39,814 bases of DNA from Cyanobacteriota bacterium (GCA_025362325.1 JANYGO010000374.1:1-39814); one strand, 5' to 3'. Shown: positions 14,903 through 24,459, counted from the first letter of the stretch. Numbers and translations: made by a program. Notes: generated by a model from the letters alone, not told the origin.

Positions 14903-16270
14903 TTAAAGCTGCCCTCCCTTCTCCAACCTGTCCAGCAAATCCTCAGCAACCTGACACCAGTTCTGTCTTATTTCTGCATCTTCTGGCTTTTCTGTCAAGC
15001 TACGGCCTTTTAATTCTGGATATTTATTGTAAAACAATTCATCCACTTTCTGATAAAAAATATCCTTATCAATATTCAGGTTTTTGCGGCGCTTGCCAAT
15101 CTTTTCTTGACGGGCGATTTCTGCATCCAAAGACGTATCTGAAGAATGCGGGAGGTCGGTAAATTTGGGCAGTTCAGGTAATTTTGGGAGAGTAAAACCA
15201 GATTTTACTGCACTAAAAGCTAGAATTCCCGGCAATAAAATCACACTTAAACTTGCTAGGGTTTTCCAAGGAATTAACTTAAATTTGCTGGTGTTGCTGT
15301 TAACAATTTGAGGGGTTTGCACAACAGGAGGATTGTTGTTGGTAGCGGTTTGAGTGCTGTGTTTGAAGGGGCGCCCGACAAAGTTCATTGTCACCATTTG
15401 GGAGATGATGCTGCCAATTTGGGATAATTTTGGATCTTTGAGGGCTTCGCGGACTTCTTTTGCGGACTGGTAGCGATCGCCCGGTGGTTCTGCTAGCATC
15501 TTATCTAACACGGTTCCCAGGTTGGGACTGACACTGACGTGCGATCGCCAATCCCAAGTTTTGTTATGGATATCGTACAATTTCTGAGGCTTTTTGCCAC
15601 TTAGCAGCACTAAAGCCGTGACGGCTAAAGCGTACAAATCGCTAGCGGGAGTAACTTTTCCCAGCCGCATTTGTTCGGCTGGCGAATAACCCTGTTTGCC
15701 GATCGCCGTAGCAGGTTGTCCGCTAAACTGAAATACGGCCGTTGCTGCGATTTGCTTGACAGAACCGAAATCAATTAAAAATGGCAGTTTCTCAGCAGTG
15801 TGCTGAATGATATTGTCGGGCGAAATATCGCGGTGAATTAAATTTTTGGAGTGAATGTATTCTAAAACTGGTAAAATCTGAAATAGCAGTTGAGTAACTT
15901 CGGGTTCGGTAAAATTTTTACCTTGCTGCTGGCGGGATATAAGTATTTCTTCGTAAGTTTGACCGGGGATGTAGTCTTGAACTAAAAATAAAGATGGATT
16001 CCCGCCCAAATCGGTTCGCAGCAGTTCTCGAAAGCGGGGGATTTGCGGGTGTTGGAGGTGGTAAAGCATACTCGCCTCGCGATCGAACAATTCGGCGGCT
16101 TTGGGGCTTTGAACCACGGGAGAAAACTCTTTGAGCACGCAGTTTTCGCCGTAGCGGTTGGTATCTTCTGCGAGGTAAGTCCGCCCGAAGCCGCCGCGGC
16201 CTAATTCGCGGATGATGCGGTAGCGTTTTTCGAGGGTGGAACCTGGGGCGAGGGGGGAAGGGTTAGACAT
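14903..16270 (-). CDS. Membrane-anchored Ser/Thr kinase with HRDIS catalytic loop
   Basis: 455 residues from the ATG at 16270 (in-frame ATG 16282 adds four). Kinase domain about 17-285: Gly loop GRGGFGRTY (24-32), Lys47, catalytic loop HRDISPDN (146-153), DFG (167-169), GYSPAEQ. The Lys of the usual HRDxKPxN is replaced by Ser, a variant seen in a cyanobacterial kinase subgroup, so activity should not be assumed to match canonical kinases. A Thr/Asn-rich linker precedes one membrane helix (about 340-360, LASLSVILLPGILAFSAV). The C-terminus is a charged helical region (KNLNIDKDIFYQKVDELFYNKYPELKGR...) that is probably a small separate domain. Confidence 0.9.
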   Translation of the reverse strand: MSNPSPLAPGSTLEKRYRIIRELGRGGFGRTYLAEDTNRYGENCVLKEFSPVVQSPKAAELFDREASMLYHLQHPQIPRFRELLRTDLGGNPSLFLVQDYIPGQTYEEILISRQQQGKNFTEPEVTQLLFQILPVLEYIHSKNLIHRDISPDNIIQHTAEKLPFLIDFGSVKQIAATAVFQFSGQPATAIGKQGYSPAEQMRLGKVTPASDLYALAVTALVLLSGKKPQKLYDIHNKTWDWRSHVSVSPNLGTVLDKMLAEPPGDRYQSAKEVREALKDPKLSQIGSIISQMVTMNFVGRPFKHSTQTATNNNPPVVQTPQIVNSNTSKFKLIPWKTLASLSVILLPGILAFSAVKSGFTLPKLPELPKFTDLPHSSDTSLDAEIARQEKIGKRRKNLNIDKDIFYQKVDELFYNKYPELKGRSLTEKPEDAEIRQNWCQVAEDLLDRLEKGGQL

Positions 16271-16396
16271 AAACCAGGGCAAATTGTTCGAGTTGGGGAG
16301 TCGCGGGGGACGGTATAGCTTATTGTAGCTAAGTTTGGTTGGATGCGAGGGCGATCGTACATTTTGGGGATGGATGAAGGAGAAGAGACACTTTGC

Positions 16397-16813
16397 TTAA
16401 GATTCAGTATCTTGTTTTAAATTATTTAATGCTGAGATAATATTTTGAGCTAATTTCAAAGCATATTTGACATCTTTTTGTAAATTAAATATAGTATCTG
16501 CATAATCAGCTTTATTTCTCAGCTCTCTTAATCTACTTAAATTTTCACCTATTTTTATCATTTCTTTGTTTTTAGATTGGTGAAAAATGAATTCCTCAGC
16601 TACATATTGATGCTCATTGATATCAGAACTGCTTTTGCGAGAGAGTCTGGGGTCTTTTTCAATATCGCGCAAGTAGTTTCGCGACCAACAGAAAACTGCA
16701 TAGTAAGCTCTACTTACAGCAGAGCGTAATTTGGCTTCAGCATCGTCTGAATCGCTTGACAAAGCAGCTAACTCGGTTGCTAAATTTAAATACTCAGACC
16801 AATCAAATTTCAT
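16397..16813 (-). CDS. HEPN-domain protein (noncanonical RNxADY motif)
   Basis: 138 residues, all-helical. The N-terminal segment LRSAVSRAYYAVFCWSRNYL (29-48) and the late SRLRELRNKADYAD (93-106) are the two signature regions of HEPN domains. In ribonuclease-type HEPN toxins the second is R-x4-6-H; here R99 is followed by N-K-A-D-Y, with Tyr104 in place of His, so RNase activity is uncertain. Its start overlaps the 3' end of the upstream 130-residue gene by 11 nt, so the two are translationally coupled. Such overlap is typical of toxin-antitoxin pairs, though the partner is not a recognisable nucleotidyltransferase. Confidence 0.8.
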   Translation of the reverse strand: MKFDWSEYLNLATELAALSSDSDDAEAKLRSAVSRAYYAVFCWSRNYLRDIEKDPRLSRKSSSDINEHQYVAEEFIFHQSKNKEMIKIGENLSRLRELRNKADYADTIFNLQKDVKYALKLAQNIISALNNLKQDTES

Positions 16814-17195
16814 TTGATTCCCATTCGAGATTAATATGCAGCTTATTGTTAGTCACAGAAGTTACAGCTTCTACCCACCAAGTCTCATCCAGAATCATTA
16901 ATTTGTCAAAAGCTTCATCGACTTCGAGTTTAGTATAGATATTAATCCAAAGAGTTTGACTTCCGGCTATTTCCGGGTCAGTTTTGACTTCTAATTCTAA
17001 TCTTTCGCCAGGAAATAGGGTGGTAATTTTCTCGTGAGCTTCAATAATTAAGGATGTAATTGTTTGTTGTTCGATGATGAATTTAAAAGTTTCGCGTGAA
17101 TCGGGGATGGTGTAGAGGGTTCTGATCTCATTAAATGAATTAATTAAATCATCAAAGGCTTTGCTCTTGACACCTGCATCTTGAGTAATGGTCAT
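16803..17195 (-). CDS. Unknown partner of the HEPN protein
   Basis: 130 residues, no membrane segment. An N-terminal helical half (AFDDLINSFNEIRTLYTIPDSRETFKFIIEQQTITSLIIEAHEKI) is followed by a C-terminal half of alternating hydrophobic residues suggesting a beta sheet (LELEVKTD, TLWINIYTKLEVDEAFDKLMILDETWW). I do not recognise the family and see no nucleotidyltransferase GSxxxG-D-x-D motif, so it is not a standard MNT antitoxin. It is first of a two-gene unit and overlaps the HEPN gene by 11 nt. A role as antitoxin or adaptor for the HEPN protein is inference from position. Confidence 0.65.
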   Translation of the reverse strand: MTITQDAGVKSKAFDDLINSFNEIRTLYTIPDSRETFKFIIEQQTITSLIIEAHEKITTLFPGERLELEVKTDPEIAGSQTLWINIYTKLEVDEAFDKLMILDETWWVEAVTSVTNNKLHINLEWESNEI

Positions 17196-17299
17196 AAAAC
17201 TAGATGGGGAGAGGAGTTTGACTGTTTAAATTATAGTCGATATCAATTTTGTGCGTTAAAACAGCACTTGGGACAGTTTCAGGGCTTACACATGGGGCT

Positions 17300-17363
17300 A
17301 GAAACCCGGTTTCTACGAGTTTTGCGTTTAGTAACGAGAAATATAGAAAGAAACCGGGTTTCT
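17300..17363. repeat. AGAAACCGGG inverted-repeat element, copy 2
   Basis: agaaacccggtttct (17300-17314) and agaaaccgggtttct (17349-17363) are perfect reverse complements, 34-nt spacer, in the gap between the proA 3' end and the HEPN-partner 5' end. Confidence 0.85.
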
Positions 17364-17432
17364 GAAATCGCGAGTGCGATCGATAATTTGTGAATCGGCA
17401 AATCGCGATCGGGGCGATCGCACTATTGTATT

Positions 17433-18713
17433 TTACAACTCCCGATGCGTAAATTCCCGAGCATCTTTGCCGACATAACTCGCAGCAATATGACCGTCTC
17501 CAACAACTCGATACTTATAGGTAATCAAACCCTCCAAACCAACAGGCCCGCGAGGCGGCATTTGCTGCGTACTAATCCCCACTTCTGCGCCGAAACCGTA
17601 GCGGAAACCGTCAGCAAATCGAGTTGAACAATTGTGATAAACTCCGGCTGCATCGACTTGATTTAAAAAAGTTTCGGCGGCTTCGCTATCTTCGGTAACT
17701 ATCACATCTGTATGTCTGGAACCGTAAGTATTGATATGATTAATTGCCTCTTCCACAGAATCTACTATTTTGATTGATAAAATCAAATCGCTGTATTCTG
17801 TAGACCAATCCGCCTCATTTGCTTCGGCAATATCCAAGATTGCGCGAGTTGGTTCGTCTCCCCGCAATTCGACTTTTTTCTGCTGCAAAGCTTGGGAAAC
17901 TGCGGGCAGGAAAATGGGGGCAATATCCTTGTGAACTAACAAGGTTTCAATGGCATTGCAGGCGGCGGGATACTGAGTTTTGGCATCGACCGAAATCTGT
18001 ACGGCTTTCTGAATGTCTGCTGCTTTGTCTGCATACAAATGACAAATTCCGTCGGCGTGTCCCAAGACAGGAATCCGCGTATTTTCCTGCACGAACCGCA
18101 CGAAGGAATTAGAACCTCTGGGAATGATCAAGTCTACGTATTCATCCATTTTCAGCAGTTCGATTGTTTCTTCCCGCGTGGTGAGCAACTGCACTGCTGC
18201 GGGATTGACCGCTGTTTCTGCTAATGCTTGATGGATGACTTTTGTCAAGGTTTCGCAGGAACGAACAGCTTCTTTGCCACCTTTGAGAATTACGCCGTTT
18301 CCCGATTTGATTGCCAAGGATACTATCTGAATTAAGGCTTCTGGGCGCGCTTCAAAAATAATCCCTAAAACGCCCAAAGGACAGGTGACGCGCTTTAGGA
18401 TTAATCCTGTGTGTAATTCGCGGTGGATTTGCACGGCACCGATGGGGTCTGGGAGTTTGGCAACATCTCGCACGCCCGCGATCGCACTTTTTAACTTGCT
18501 CTCATCCAACTTCAGGCGATCGTACAGCGGTTTAGCAATTCCATCGGTCTCAGCCGCCTTGCAGTCAGCAGCATTCGCCGCTAGAATATCCGCAGCAGCA
18601 GCTTCTAAAGCTTTAGCAACAGCCTCAATCGCTTGATTTTTGAGATCGGCGGACAAAACTGCCAATTTTCTAGCAGATGCGCGGGTTTTTTGGGCAATTT
18701 CAATAATCGACAT
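17433..18713 (-). CDS. proA: Glutamate-5-semialdehyde dehydrogenase (gamma-glutamyl phosphate reductase)
   Basis: 426 residues, full length for ProA. Aldehyde-dehydrogenase fold; recognisable blocks are [19 protein letters not shown] (112-130), [41 protein letters not shown] and the catalytic Cys252 in [13 protein letters not shown]. The C-terminus ends with the ProA pattern [36 protein letters not shown]. It reduces gamma-glutamyl phosphate with NADPH in proline synthesis. It appears monocistronic. Confidence 0.97.
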   Translation of the reverse strand: MSIIEIAQKTRASARKLAVLSADLKNQAIEAVAKALEAAAADILAANAADCKAAETDGIAKPLYDRLKLDESKLKSAIAGVRDVAKLPDPIGAVQIHRELHTGLILKRVTCPLGVLGIIFEARPEALIQIVSLAIKSGNGVILKGGKEAVRSCETLTKVIHQALAETAVNPAAVQLLTTREETIELLKMDEYVDLIIPRGSNSFVRFVQENTRIPVLGHADGICHLYADKAADIQKAVQISVDAKTQYPAACNAIETLLVHKDIAPIFLPAVSQALQQKKVELRGDEPTRAILDIAEANEADWSTEYSDLILSIKIVDSVEEAINHINTYGSRHTDVIVTEDSEAAETFLNQVDAAGVYHNCSTRFADGFRYGFGAEVGISTQQMPPRGPVGLEGLITYKYRVVGDGHIAASYVGKDAREFTHREL

Positions 18714-18932
18714 AGCAGTAACTTTTAAATAGTTTTGATTTTTGAGTTTTGAGGTAGTAATAGAATTCGCCCAAATAAATTGGGCGGGCAGTTTTCCATC
18801 TTAACAAAACAGAGGAAATTATATATTTTTGTTGAGACCCCTTACCGCGCTCCGCAATTACAGGTTAAAACAGTGAAGTATAGATAAAATCCCACGGCGA
18901 TTACCATTTGTCAATAACCTTAGGAGATTATT

Positions 18933-20657
18933 ATGTCATCTCAAGCTCCTTTACGCAAGGCAGGGCGATCGCCCAAAGCCGGCATTAAACTCATACAGCA
19001 AACTGGCGGAAATCTCGCTTTAGCTTCCGGCGTCACCATCATCATGCTATGTGGTATGGTGTTAGCGCTATCCTTAGCCTCAGTTTTCATTATCAACGGC
19101 CCCGATCCAGTCGTCGGATTGGCGATCGCACTTCCGATCACTCTGATTTTTAACATTGCTGCTTTTTTCCTATCACCTTACTTGATGGACTTAACCCAAA
19201 ATTGGCTTTACAATACTCGCTGGGTTTCCCTAGCAGAAATTGAAAGCCACAGTCCCGAAACAGCAAAAGTTATTCAGAAAGTTTGCAAACAGAAAAACCT
19301 GCAACAGCCGCGGTTAGGAATTATTGACGATCAAAACCCCACAGCTTTTACCTACGGTTCCTTTCCTAACAGCGCTCGCTTAGTCGTCAGTCAAGGTCTT
19401 TTCACCTATTTAGACGACGATGAAATTGCTACTGTTTACGCCCACGAACTCGGTCACATCGTCCACTGGGACTTTGCAGTCATGACTTTAGCTTCGACTT
19501 TGGTGCAAATTACTTATTTAATTTACACTACAGCTCAAAGCCTGGGTCGCAGGGGCGGCGACAAAGCTAAAGATGCGGCAGGAACTGTAGCTGCTGTTGC
19601 TTATTTGTTTTACATCGCCGGCACTTATTTGTTGCTGTATTTGTCGCGGACGCGAGAATATTTTGCTGACCATTTTGCCGCTGAAACTACCGGGAACCCC
19701 AACGCTTTATCCCGGGCTTTGGTAAAGATTGCTTACGGTATTTTGGAAGAAGGACAAAGAGCAACGGAACCCAGCCGTTTGTTAGAAGGAACTCGCGCTT
19801 TGGGCATTTACGATGCGAAAGCTGCCACTTCTACCGGCACTGCTTACCGGATTGCGTCGGAACCAGAAAAAATTGGGCGAGTGTTTCTGTGGGATATGTT
19901 TAATCCTTGGGCTTGGTGGATGGAGTTGAATTCAACTCACCCGCTTACTGGTAAGCGAGTTCGCGCTTTGAGCACCTACGCAGAACAATTGGGATTGAAT
20001 ATTGAGTTTGACATGGGCAGGATTGTCGGGGAAGGCCGCAATTTGAGCAAGCGGAAATTGTACGGTAATTTCTTTTTCGATTTGCTGCTGTACAGTGCGG
20101 AAACTCTGGGCTTGGCGGTGGGTTTTGCGATCGGCATTTCGCTGTATCCTGTAAATCCGATGATGATGGTTGCTTGTCCTTTAATCGGCTTGGGTGTGGG
20201 AATTTTAATCAAAGCTTTGGTGATGTTCCCGAATTACTCAAAAGCAGAAGAGTTGGATGTTTTAACCTTAATGTCTGACCCCTATGCAAGTCCTCTGCGC
20301 GGTCAACCTGCGAAACTAGAAGGTGAATTAATTGGTCGCGGGGATGCGGGTTATGCGTTTGGTTCTGATTTGAAATTGCAAGACAAAACGGGCATGATTT
20401 ATCTGCGCTATGCTTCTCGTTTTGGGCCGATTGGTAATTTTCTGTTTGGGATGAAGCGGGTTAAAAGTTTGATCGGTATGGATGTTAGTGCTTTGGGTTG
20501 GTTCCGCCGGGGTGTCGCGCCTTGGATGGATTTGATTCAGCTTGAAAGCGATAGCGGTACGACTGTTAACAGTTATCACCGCTTCTGGTCTTTTGTGATG
20601 GGGATTGGCGCGATCGCGATCGGGATTGCGTCGCTATTCGTGTCATTCGCAGCTTAA
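18933..20657 (+). CDS. M48-family membrane zinc metalloprotease (HtpX-like)
   Basis: 574 residues. Zinc site HELGH at 171-175 (His171, Glu172, His175) and third ligand Glu242 in SRTREYFADHFAA (238-250), the M48 peptidase pattern. Two membrane helices at about 33-80 and one or two after HELGH (about 185-235) agree with an HtpX-type topology with the active site facing the cytoplasm. A second region from about 370 has two further hydrophobic segments and a soluble C-terminal beta-rich domain (residues about 440-545) not in HtpX. Likely role: quality control of membrane proteins. TTAGGAG lies about 8 nt before the ATG. Monocistronic; a hairpin follows its stop. Confidence 0.9.
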   Translation: MSSQAPLRKAGRSPKAGIKLIQQTGGNLALASGVTIIMLCGMVLALSLASVFIINGPDPVVGLAIALPITLIFNIAAFFLSPYLMDLTQNWLYNTRWVSLAEIESHSPETAKVIQKVCKQKNLQQPRLGIIDDQNPTAFTYGSFPNSARLVVSQGLFTYLDDDEIATVYAHELGHIVHWDFAVMTLASTLVQITYLIYTTAQSLGRRGGDKAKDAAGTVAAVAYLFYIAGTYLLLYLSRTREYFADHFAAETTGNPNALSRALVKIAYGILEEGQRATEPSRLLEGTRALGIYDAKAATSTGTAYRIASEPEKIGRVFLWDMFNPWAWWMELNSTHPLTGKRVRALSTYAEQLGLNIEFDMGRIVGEGRNLSKRKLYGNFFFDLLLYSAETLGLAVGFAIGISLYPVNPMMMVACPLIGLGVGILIKALVMFPNYSKAEELDVLTLMSDPYASPLRGQPAKLEGELIGRGDAGYAFGSDLKLQDKTGMIYLRYASRFGPIGNFLFGMKRVKSLIGMDVSALGWFRRGVAPWMDLIQLESDSGTTVNSYHRFWSFVMGIGAIAIGIASLFVSFAA

Positions 20658-20665
20658 AATTTGAA

Positions 20666-20716
20666 AGGACTGAAGTCCTTACTACGAACCTGGTTTGTAG
20701 TGAGGACTTCAGTCCT
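20666..20716. terminator. Hairpin after the M48 protease gene (dispersed repeat)
   Basis: aggactgaagtcct (20666-20679) and aggacttcagtcct (20703-20716) are perfect 14-bp complements, and the inner bases (ttactac/gtagtga) extend the stem to about 21 bp. It starts 9 nt after the stop. The sequence type is a common cyanobacterial repeat. It shows that the ORF reading through here from 20661 is not the real start of the next gene. Confidence 0.7.
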
Positions 20717-20912
20717 CCCAAAGGTTAACAAATTGCTTGATTGCCGTCCGCGATTTCGCCTTAAAATTGCGTGCGGCTGGGAAAAACATCTAAAATCTGG
20801 CGCCCTTGAAAGTCAAGCGGTATTTGGAGGCGGATCTCATATAAAGTATTGGTTTGTAGTAGCTCTCGACAGCGCTGCTGCAAACTTTTATTTAAGGCGT
20901 TTGCTGACTGCG

Positions 20913-22649
20913 ATGTTCCTAGCCCGCTTGCACAAGTTTCTGACGGCGACTGTGGATGAAAAATCCCGATCGCGCGCCATATTTTGGTTAACTCTAAGCT
21001 TGACATTTGCCGCAATTTATGGTATTTTAGGACTCAAGCAAGCCTTCAGCGGCGAGTATGTGGTGCAAGACGATGCGAGGCAGCACGTTTTCTGGATGAT
21101 GCGGTTTGTCGATCTACAATTGTTCCCCAACGATTTCATTGCTAATTACTATCAATCAGTCGCCCCGGCAGGATACAGCACGCTCTACAAAATAGCTGCA
21201 ACAATCGGCATTCACCCGCTATTATTTCACAAAATATTGCCGCTCTTTCTCGGCTTAATCTCCAGCTATTACTGTTTTGGACTTTGCCTAGAAATGCTGC
21301 CAGTACCGATGACTGGATTTATCGCATCTTTGCTGTTAAATCAGCATATGTGGATGACCGACGATTTGGCTTCCACAACGCCCAGAGCTTTTATATATCC
21401 GATATTTCTCGGTTTTTTATATTATTTGTCGCGAAGCTCCTTGCTGCCCTGTTTGGGAGCGATCGCCCTAATCGGATTATTTTACCCTCCCTACGCCTTG
21501 GTAGCTGCCGGAATTTTAGTTTTGCGGCTGGTAGCCTGGGAAAACGGCCGTTTGCGCTTGTCGGGCGATCGCACAAATTACCTATTTTGCAGTACAGGTT
21601 TGGGAGTAATCTTGTTAGTCATGCTACCCTACGCCTTAGATAAATCGGAATTTGGCCCGACTTATACCGCCGCAGAAGCCAAGCAAATGCGGGAATTTGC
21701 GCCAAACGGCAGAAATGCTTTTTTTCGTCCCAATCTCAAGGATTTTTGGCTGACTGGTAGGGGTAGCGGGATGTTTCCCAAGTCGCTGTTTACGCCTGTA
21801 ACTCACTGTGCTGCATTGTTATTGCCGCTGCTGCTGTTTTGGCGATCGGCTTTTCCCTTAGCGAGTCAAATTAATAGCAAAATCTGGCTGTTGCTTCAGC
21901 TATTTTTAGCATCCTTGGCGATGTTTTTGGCTGCTCACGCTACCCTGTTTAAGCTGTATCAACCCGGACGCTATACTGCGTACAGCTTGCGCTTTATTGT
22001 TGTGTTGCTGGGTGCGATCGCCCTGACGTTAATGATCGATGGCCTCGGTCATTGGGCGTCAACAACCGAAACAAAATTTAATTTAAAAAAGCTAGTCGCA
22101 CTAATTACCACAGCGACAATTGCGATCGCCGTCGTGCTTTATCCTTGCTGGGTTGAAGACTTTCCCGATGTCGGGTATGTAGCAGGTGAAATGCCCGCTT
22201 TATACAAGTTTTTTCAGCAACAACCAAAAGATATCCTGATTGCTTCGATTGCACCCGAAGCGGACAACTTGCCAACTTTTAGCCAGCGTTCAGTTTTGGT
22301 CGCAAAGGAATATGCAGTGCCGTATCAGAAAGGTTATTTTAGCGGATATTTACGGCGGGTTAACGATTTAATTCGCGCTCAATATACGTCCGAGCGAGCT
22401 GTGTTGAAAAACTTCATTAACACCTATGGAATTGATTTTTGGATGCTCGATCGCAATGCCTTGACTCTTAAGTATGTAGAGGATTACGGCTGGATCGATG
22501 ATTTTGATGCGACACCGGAGGCGACGCTTTCTCTCAAACAAGGGAAAATTCCCGCGTTAGCTCCCGCAATGACAAGTTGTGCTGTTTTTCAGAATGAAAT
22601 TGTAGTGGTTTTGGATGCGTCTTGTATTGTGAAAATGACTGGAAATTGA
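20913..22649 (+). CDS. Polytopic membrane protein, GT-C-like, function unknown
   Basis: 578 residues from the ATG at 20913. The frame stays open back to 20661, but that part is a hairpin repeat and low-quality sequence, so the internal start is preferred; it has no clear ribosome-binding site. About 11-12 hydrophobic segments. Near the N-terminus a loop carries VVQDDARQHVFWMMRF, with a DD pair just after the first membrane helix, the place where GT-C glycosyltransferases have a catalytic Asp. Further on are TDDLASTTPRAF and a long loop with TYTAAEAKQMREFAPNGRNAFF. The C-terminal 120 residues are soluble. A sugar-transferase role in envelope polysaccharide assembly is inferred from topology only. 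Confidence 0.7.
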   Translation: MFLARLHKFLTATVDEKSRSRAIFWLTLSLTFAAIYGILGLKQAFSGEYVVQDDARQHVFWMMRFVDLQLFPNDFIANYYQSVAPAGYSTLYKIAATIGIHPLLFHKILPLFLGLISSYYCFGLCLEMLPVPMTGFIASLLLNQHMWMTDDLASTTPRAFIYPIFLGFLYYLSRSSLLPCLGAIALIGLFYPPYALVAAGILVLRLVAWENGRLRLSGDRTNYLFCSTGLGVILLVMLPYALDKSEFGPTYTAAEAKQMREFAPNGRNAFFRPNLKDFWLTGRGSGMFPKSLFTPVTHCAALLLPLLLFWRSAFPLASQINSKIWLLLQLFLASLAMFLAAHATLFKLYQPGRYTAYSLRFIVVLLGAIALTLMIDGLGHWASTTETKFNLKKLVALITTATIAIAVVLYPCWVEDFPDVGYVAGEMPALYKFFQQQPKDILIASIAPEADNLPTFSQRSVLVAKEYAVPYQKGYFSGYLRRVNDLIRAQYTSERAVLKNFINTYGIDFWMLDRNALTLKYVEDYGWIDDFDATPEATLSLKQGKIPALAPAMTSCAVFQNEIVVVLDASCIVKMTGN

Positions 22650-22986
22650 GTTTGCAGGGTGCACTTCGGCGCACCAGTCAAATAGAAAAAATTGCATTCA
22701 TTCGCTCTCCTATCTTAAAATTATCTGCGTTTATTTGTGTTTATCTGCCTGACATCTGCGGTTGAGCTATCAAAGATTTATACAATTCAAGTCTAAAATC
22801 TAAAATCCGATTACTGTTTTGTAGGGGCAATCCCCCCTGTGGTTCTCGCTCCTGATGGGTGACGTTGCGGATATCCTGCAAGCAAATAATCTCCGAAATC
22901 AAAGGTGAATATAGATCCGGCGTCAGCTTCGTAGAGAATGAAAAGTGTATAAAAGCTCGATCGCCAATTATCCATACAGCAAAAAC
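22650..22986. other. Gene-free stretch between membrane protein and SLH protein
   Basis: 337 nt with no supported gene. A short heptanucleotide patch (tctaaaatctaaaatc) lies at about 22792-22808. The remainder is expected to hold the promoter of the downstream SLH-protein gene; no clear promoter or operator was identified. A minus-strand ORF of 100 codons here is a chance frame. Confidence 0.5.
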
Positions 22987-24459
22987 ATGGCAACACTTTA
23001 CGTCAACCCGCAAACAGGTAGCGATGGAGCAGCCGGCAGCCAATCGGCTCCCTTGAAAACGATCGCCCGCGCGATCGCCCGCGCTGCATCCGCAACTGTG
23101 ATTCAGCTAGCACCAGGAACTTACAGCGCAGCCAGCGGCGAACAATTTCCCTTAGAAATTCCGTCGGGAGTCAAAGTTATCGGTAGCGAAACCAACAAAG
23201 GTAGCGGCACTCTGATTCAAGGAAGCGGCAAATTTGTTAGTCCCAGCGCTGCGGGTCAAAATATCACCATACTGCTAGCAACCGATGCAGAATTGCGCGG
23301 AGTAACTGTCACTAATTTGGATAGTCGCGGCACCGGAGTCTGGATTGAGTCAACTGCTCCCACTGTGGCTAACTGCACTTTCACGCTTTGCAAGCGCGAA
23401 GGCATTTTTGCCACGGGTAGCGCTAATCCTGCGATTCTCGACAACAGATTTGTGGAAAACTCGGCGGCGGGAGTGATTACGGCGGGAACTGCTAAAGGCG
23501 TACTGCGGCGCAATCTTTTTCAAAATACCGGTTACGGCATTTCTCTGCAAGCTCAATCGGCTCCTTTGATTGTTGACAACCAAATTTTGGCCAATCGCTC
23601 CGGTATTGTTTTAACGGGGAGTTCTAAGCCAGTTGTGCGCAAGAATCGCATTGAAAAAAATACCGAAGATGGTTTGACTGCGGTGGAAAAATCGCTGCCG
23701 GATCTGGGTACGGCTCAAGATTTGGGGGGAAATATCTTTGCGAATAACGGCCAATTCGATTTGCAAAATGCGACTACGACTAAGATTTTTGCGGTGGGAA
23801 ATCAGCTCAATCCTTCGCGGGTGAAAGGTTTATTTGAGTTGGGCAATGTGACACCAACTCCGACACCAACTCCGACACCTGGGGGCGTAAAGTTCAGTGA
23901 CATCAGCACGCACTGGGCTAAGGATTTTATCGATCGCCTTGCTAAGATGAATATTGTTAGCGGATTTCCCGACGGCACTTTTAAACCTGACCAGAGTTTA
24001 ACTAGGGCTCAGTATGCGGCTTTGCTGGCGAAGGCGTTTGAGTTGGCGCCGCGCCGCGAGGCGACGGTTTTTAAGGATGTGGCGGCAAATTATTGGGCGC
24101 AACCAGCCATCATCAAAGCTAATCGAGGTGGGTTTTTGGCTGGATACCCCGATAGCACGTTTCGCCCGGAGCAGAATTTGACTAGGGCTCAGGCGATCGT
24201 CTCCTTGGTAAACGGCTTACAGTTTACGGGCGGCAATCCTAATTCTTTGAGCGTTTATGCCGATCGGGCTTTGATTCCCAGTTTTGCCACCGACTCCATA
24301 GCAACCGCCACAGAGCGCAAAATCGTCGTCAACTATCCGGCGCGCGACAAACTTTCTCCCGCCCGCGACATCACCCGTGGCGAGATATCCGCCCTCGTCT
24401 ACCAAACGCTGGTAGCCACAAACCGGGCTGAGGCAATTAACTCTCCCTACATCGTCTAA
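22987..24459 (+). CDS. Parallel beta-helix (DUF1565) protein with C-terminal SLH domains
   Basis: 490 residues from ATG 22987 (an upstream in-frame GTG at 22945 adds 14 residues). The N-terminus LYVNPQTGSDGAAGSQSAPLKTIARAI is the DUF1565 start, followed to about residue 290 by right-handed beta-helix rungs (repeated NxxxGI/V: NRSGIVLTGSSKPVVRKNRIEKN). A short PTPTPTPTP linker leads to three SLH motifs: FSDISTHWAKDFIDRL, FKDVAANYWAQPAIIKA, and a degenerate third ending ITRGEISALVYQTL. SLH domains anchor to cell-wall polymer, and beta-helices often bind or cleave polysaccharide, so this is likely an envelope protein. No standard signal peptide is visible at the N-terminus, as in many cyanobacterial proteins of this type. 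Confidence 0.88.
   Translation: MATLYVNPQTGSDGAAGSQSAPLKTIARAIARAASATVIQLAPGTYSAASGEQFPLEIPSGVKVIGSETNKGSGTLIQGSGKFVSPSAAGQNITILLATDAELRGVTVTNLDSRGTGVWIESTAPTVANCTFTLCKREGIFATGSANPAILDNRFVENSAAGVITAGTAKGVLRRNLFQNTGYGISLQAQSAPLIVDNQILANRSGIVLTGSSKPVVRKNRIEKNTEDGLTAVEKSLPDLGTAQDLGGNIFANNGQFDLQNATTTKIFAVGNQLNPSRVKGLFELGNVTPTPTPTPTPGGVKFSDISTHWAKDFIDRLAKMNIVSGFPDGTFKPDQSLTRAQYAALLAKAFELAPRREATVFKDVAANYWAQPAIIKANRGGFLAGYPDSTFRPEQNLTRAQAIVSLVNGLQFTGGNPNSLSVYADRALIPSFATDSIATATERKIVVNYPARDKLSPARDITRGEISALVYQTLVATNRAEAINSPYIV

Noticed and set aside
20661-20912. N-terminal extension of the GT-C-like gene
   Set aside because: Overlaps a perfect hairpin repeat and has no conserved features; the internal ATG at 20913 is preferred.
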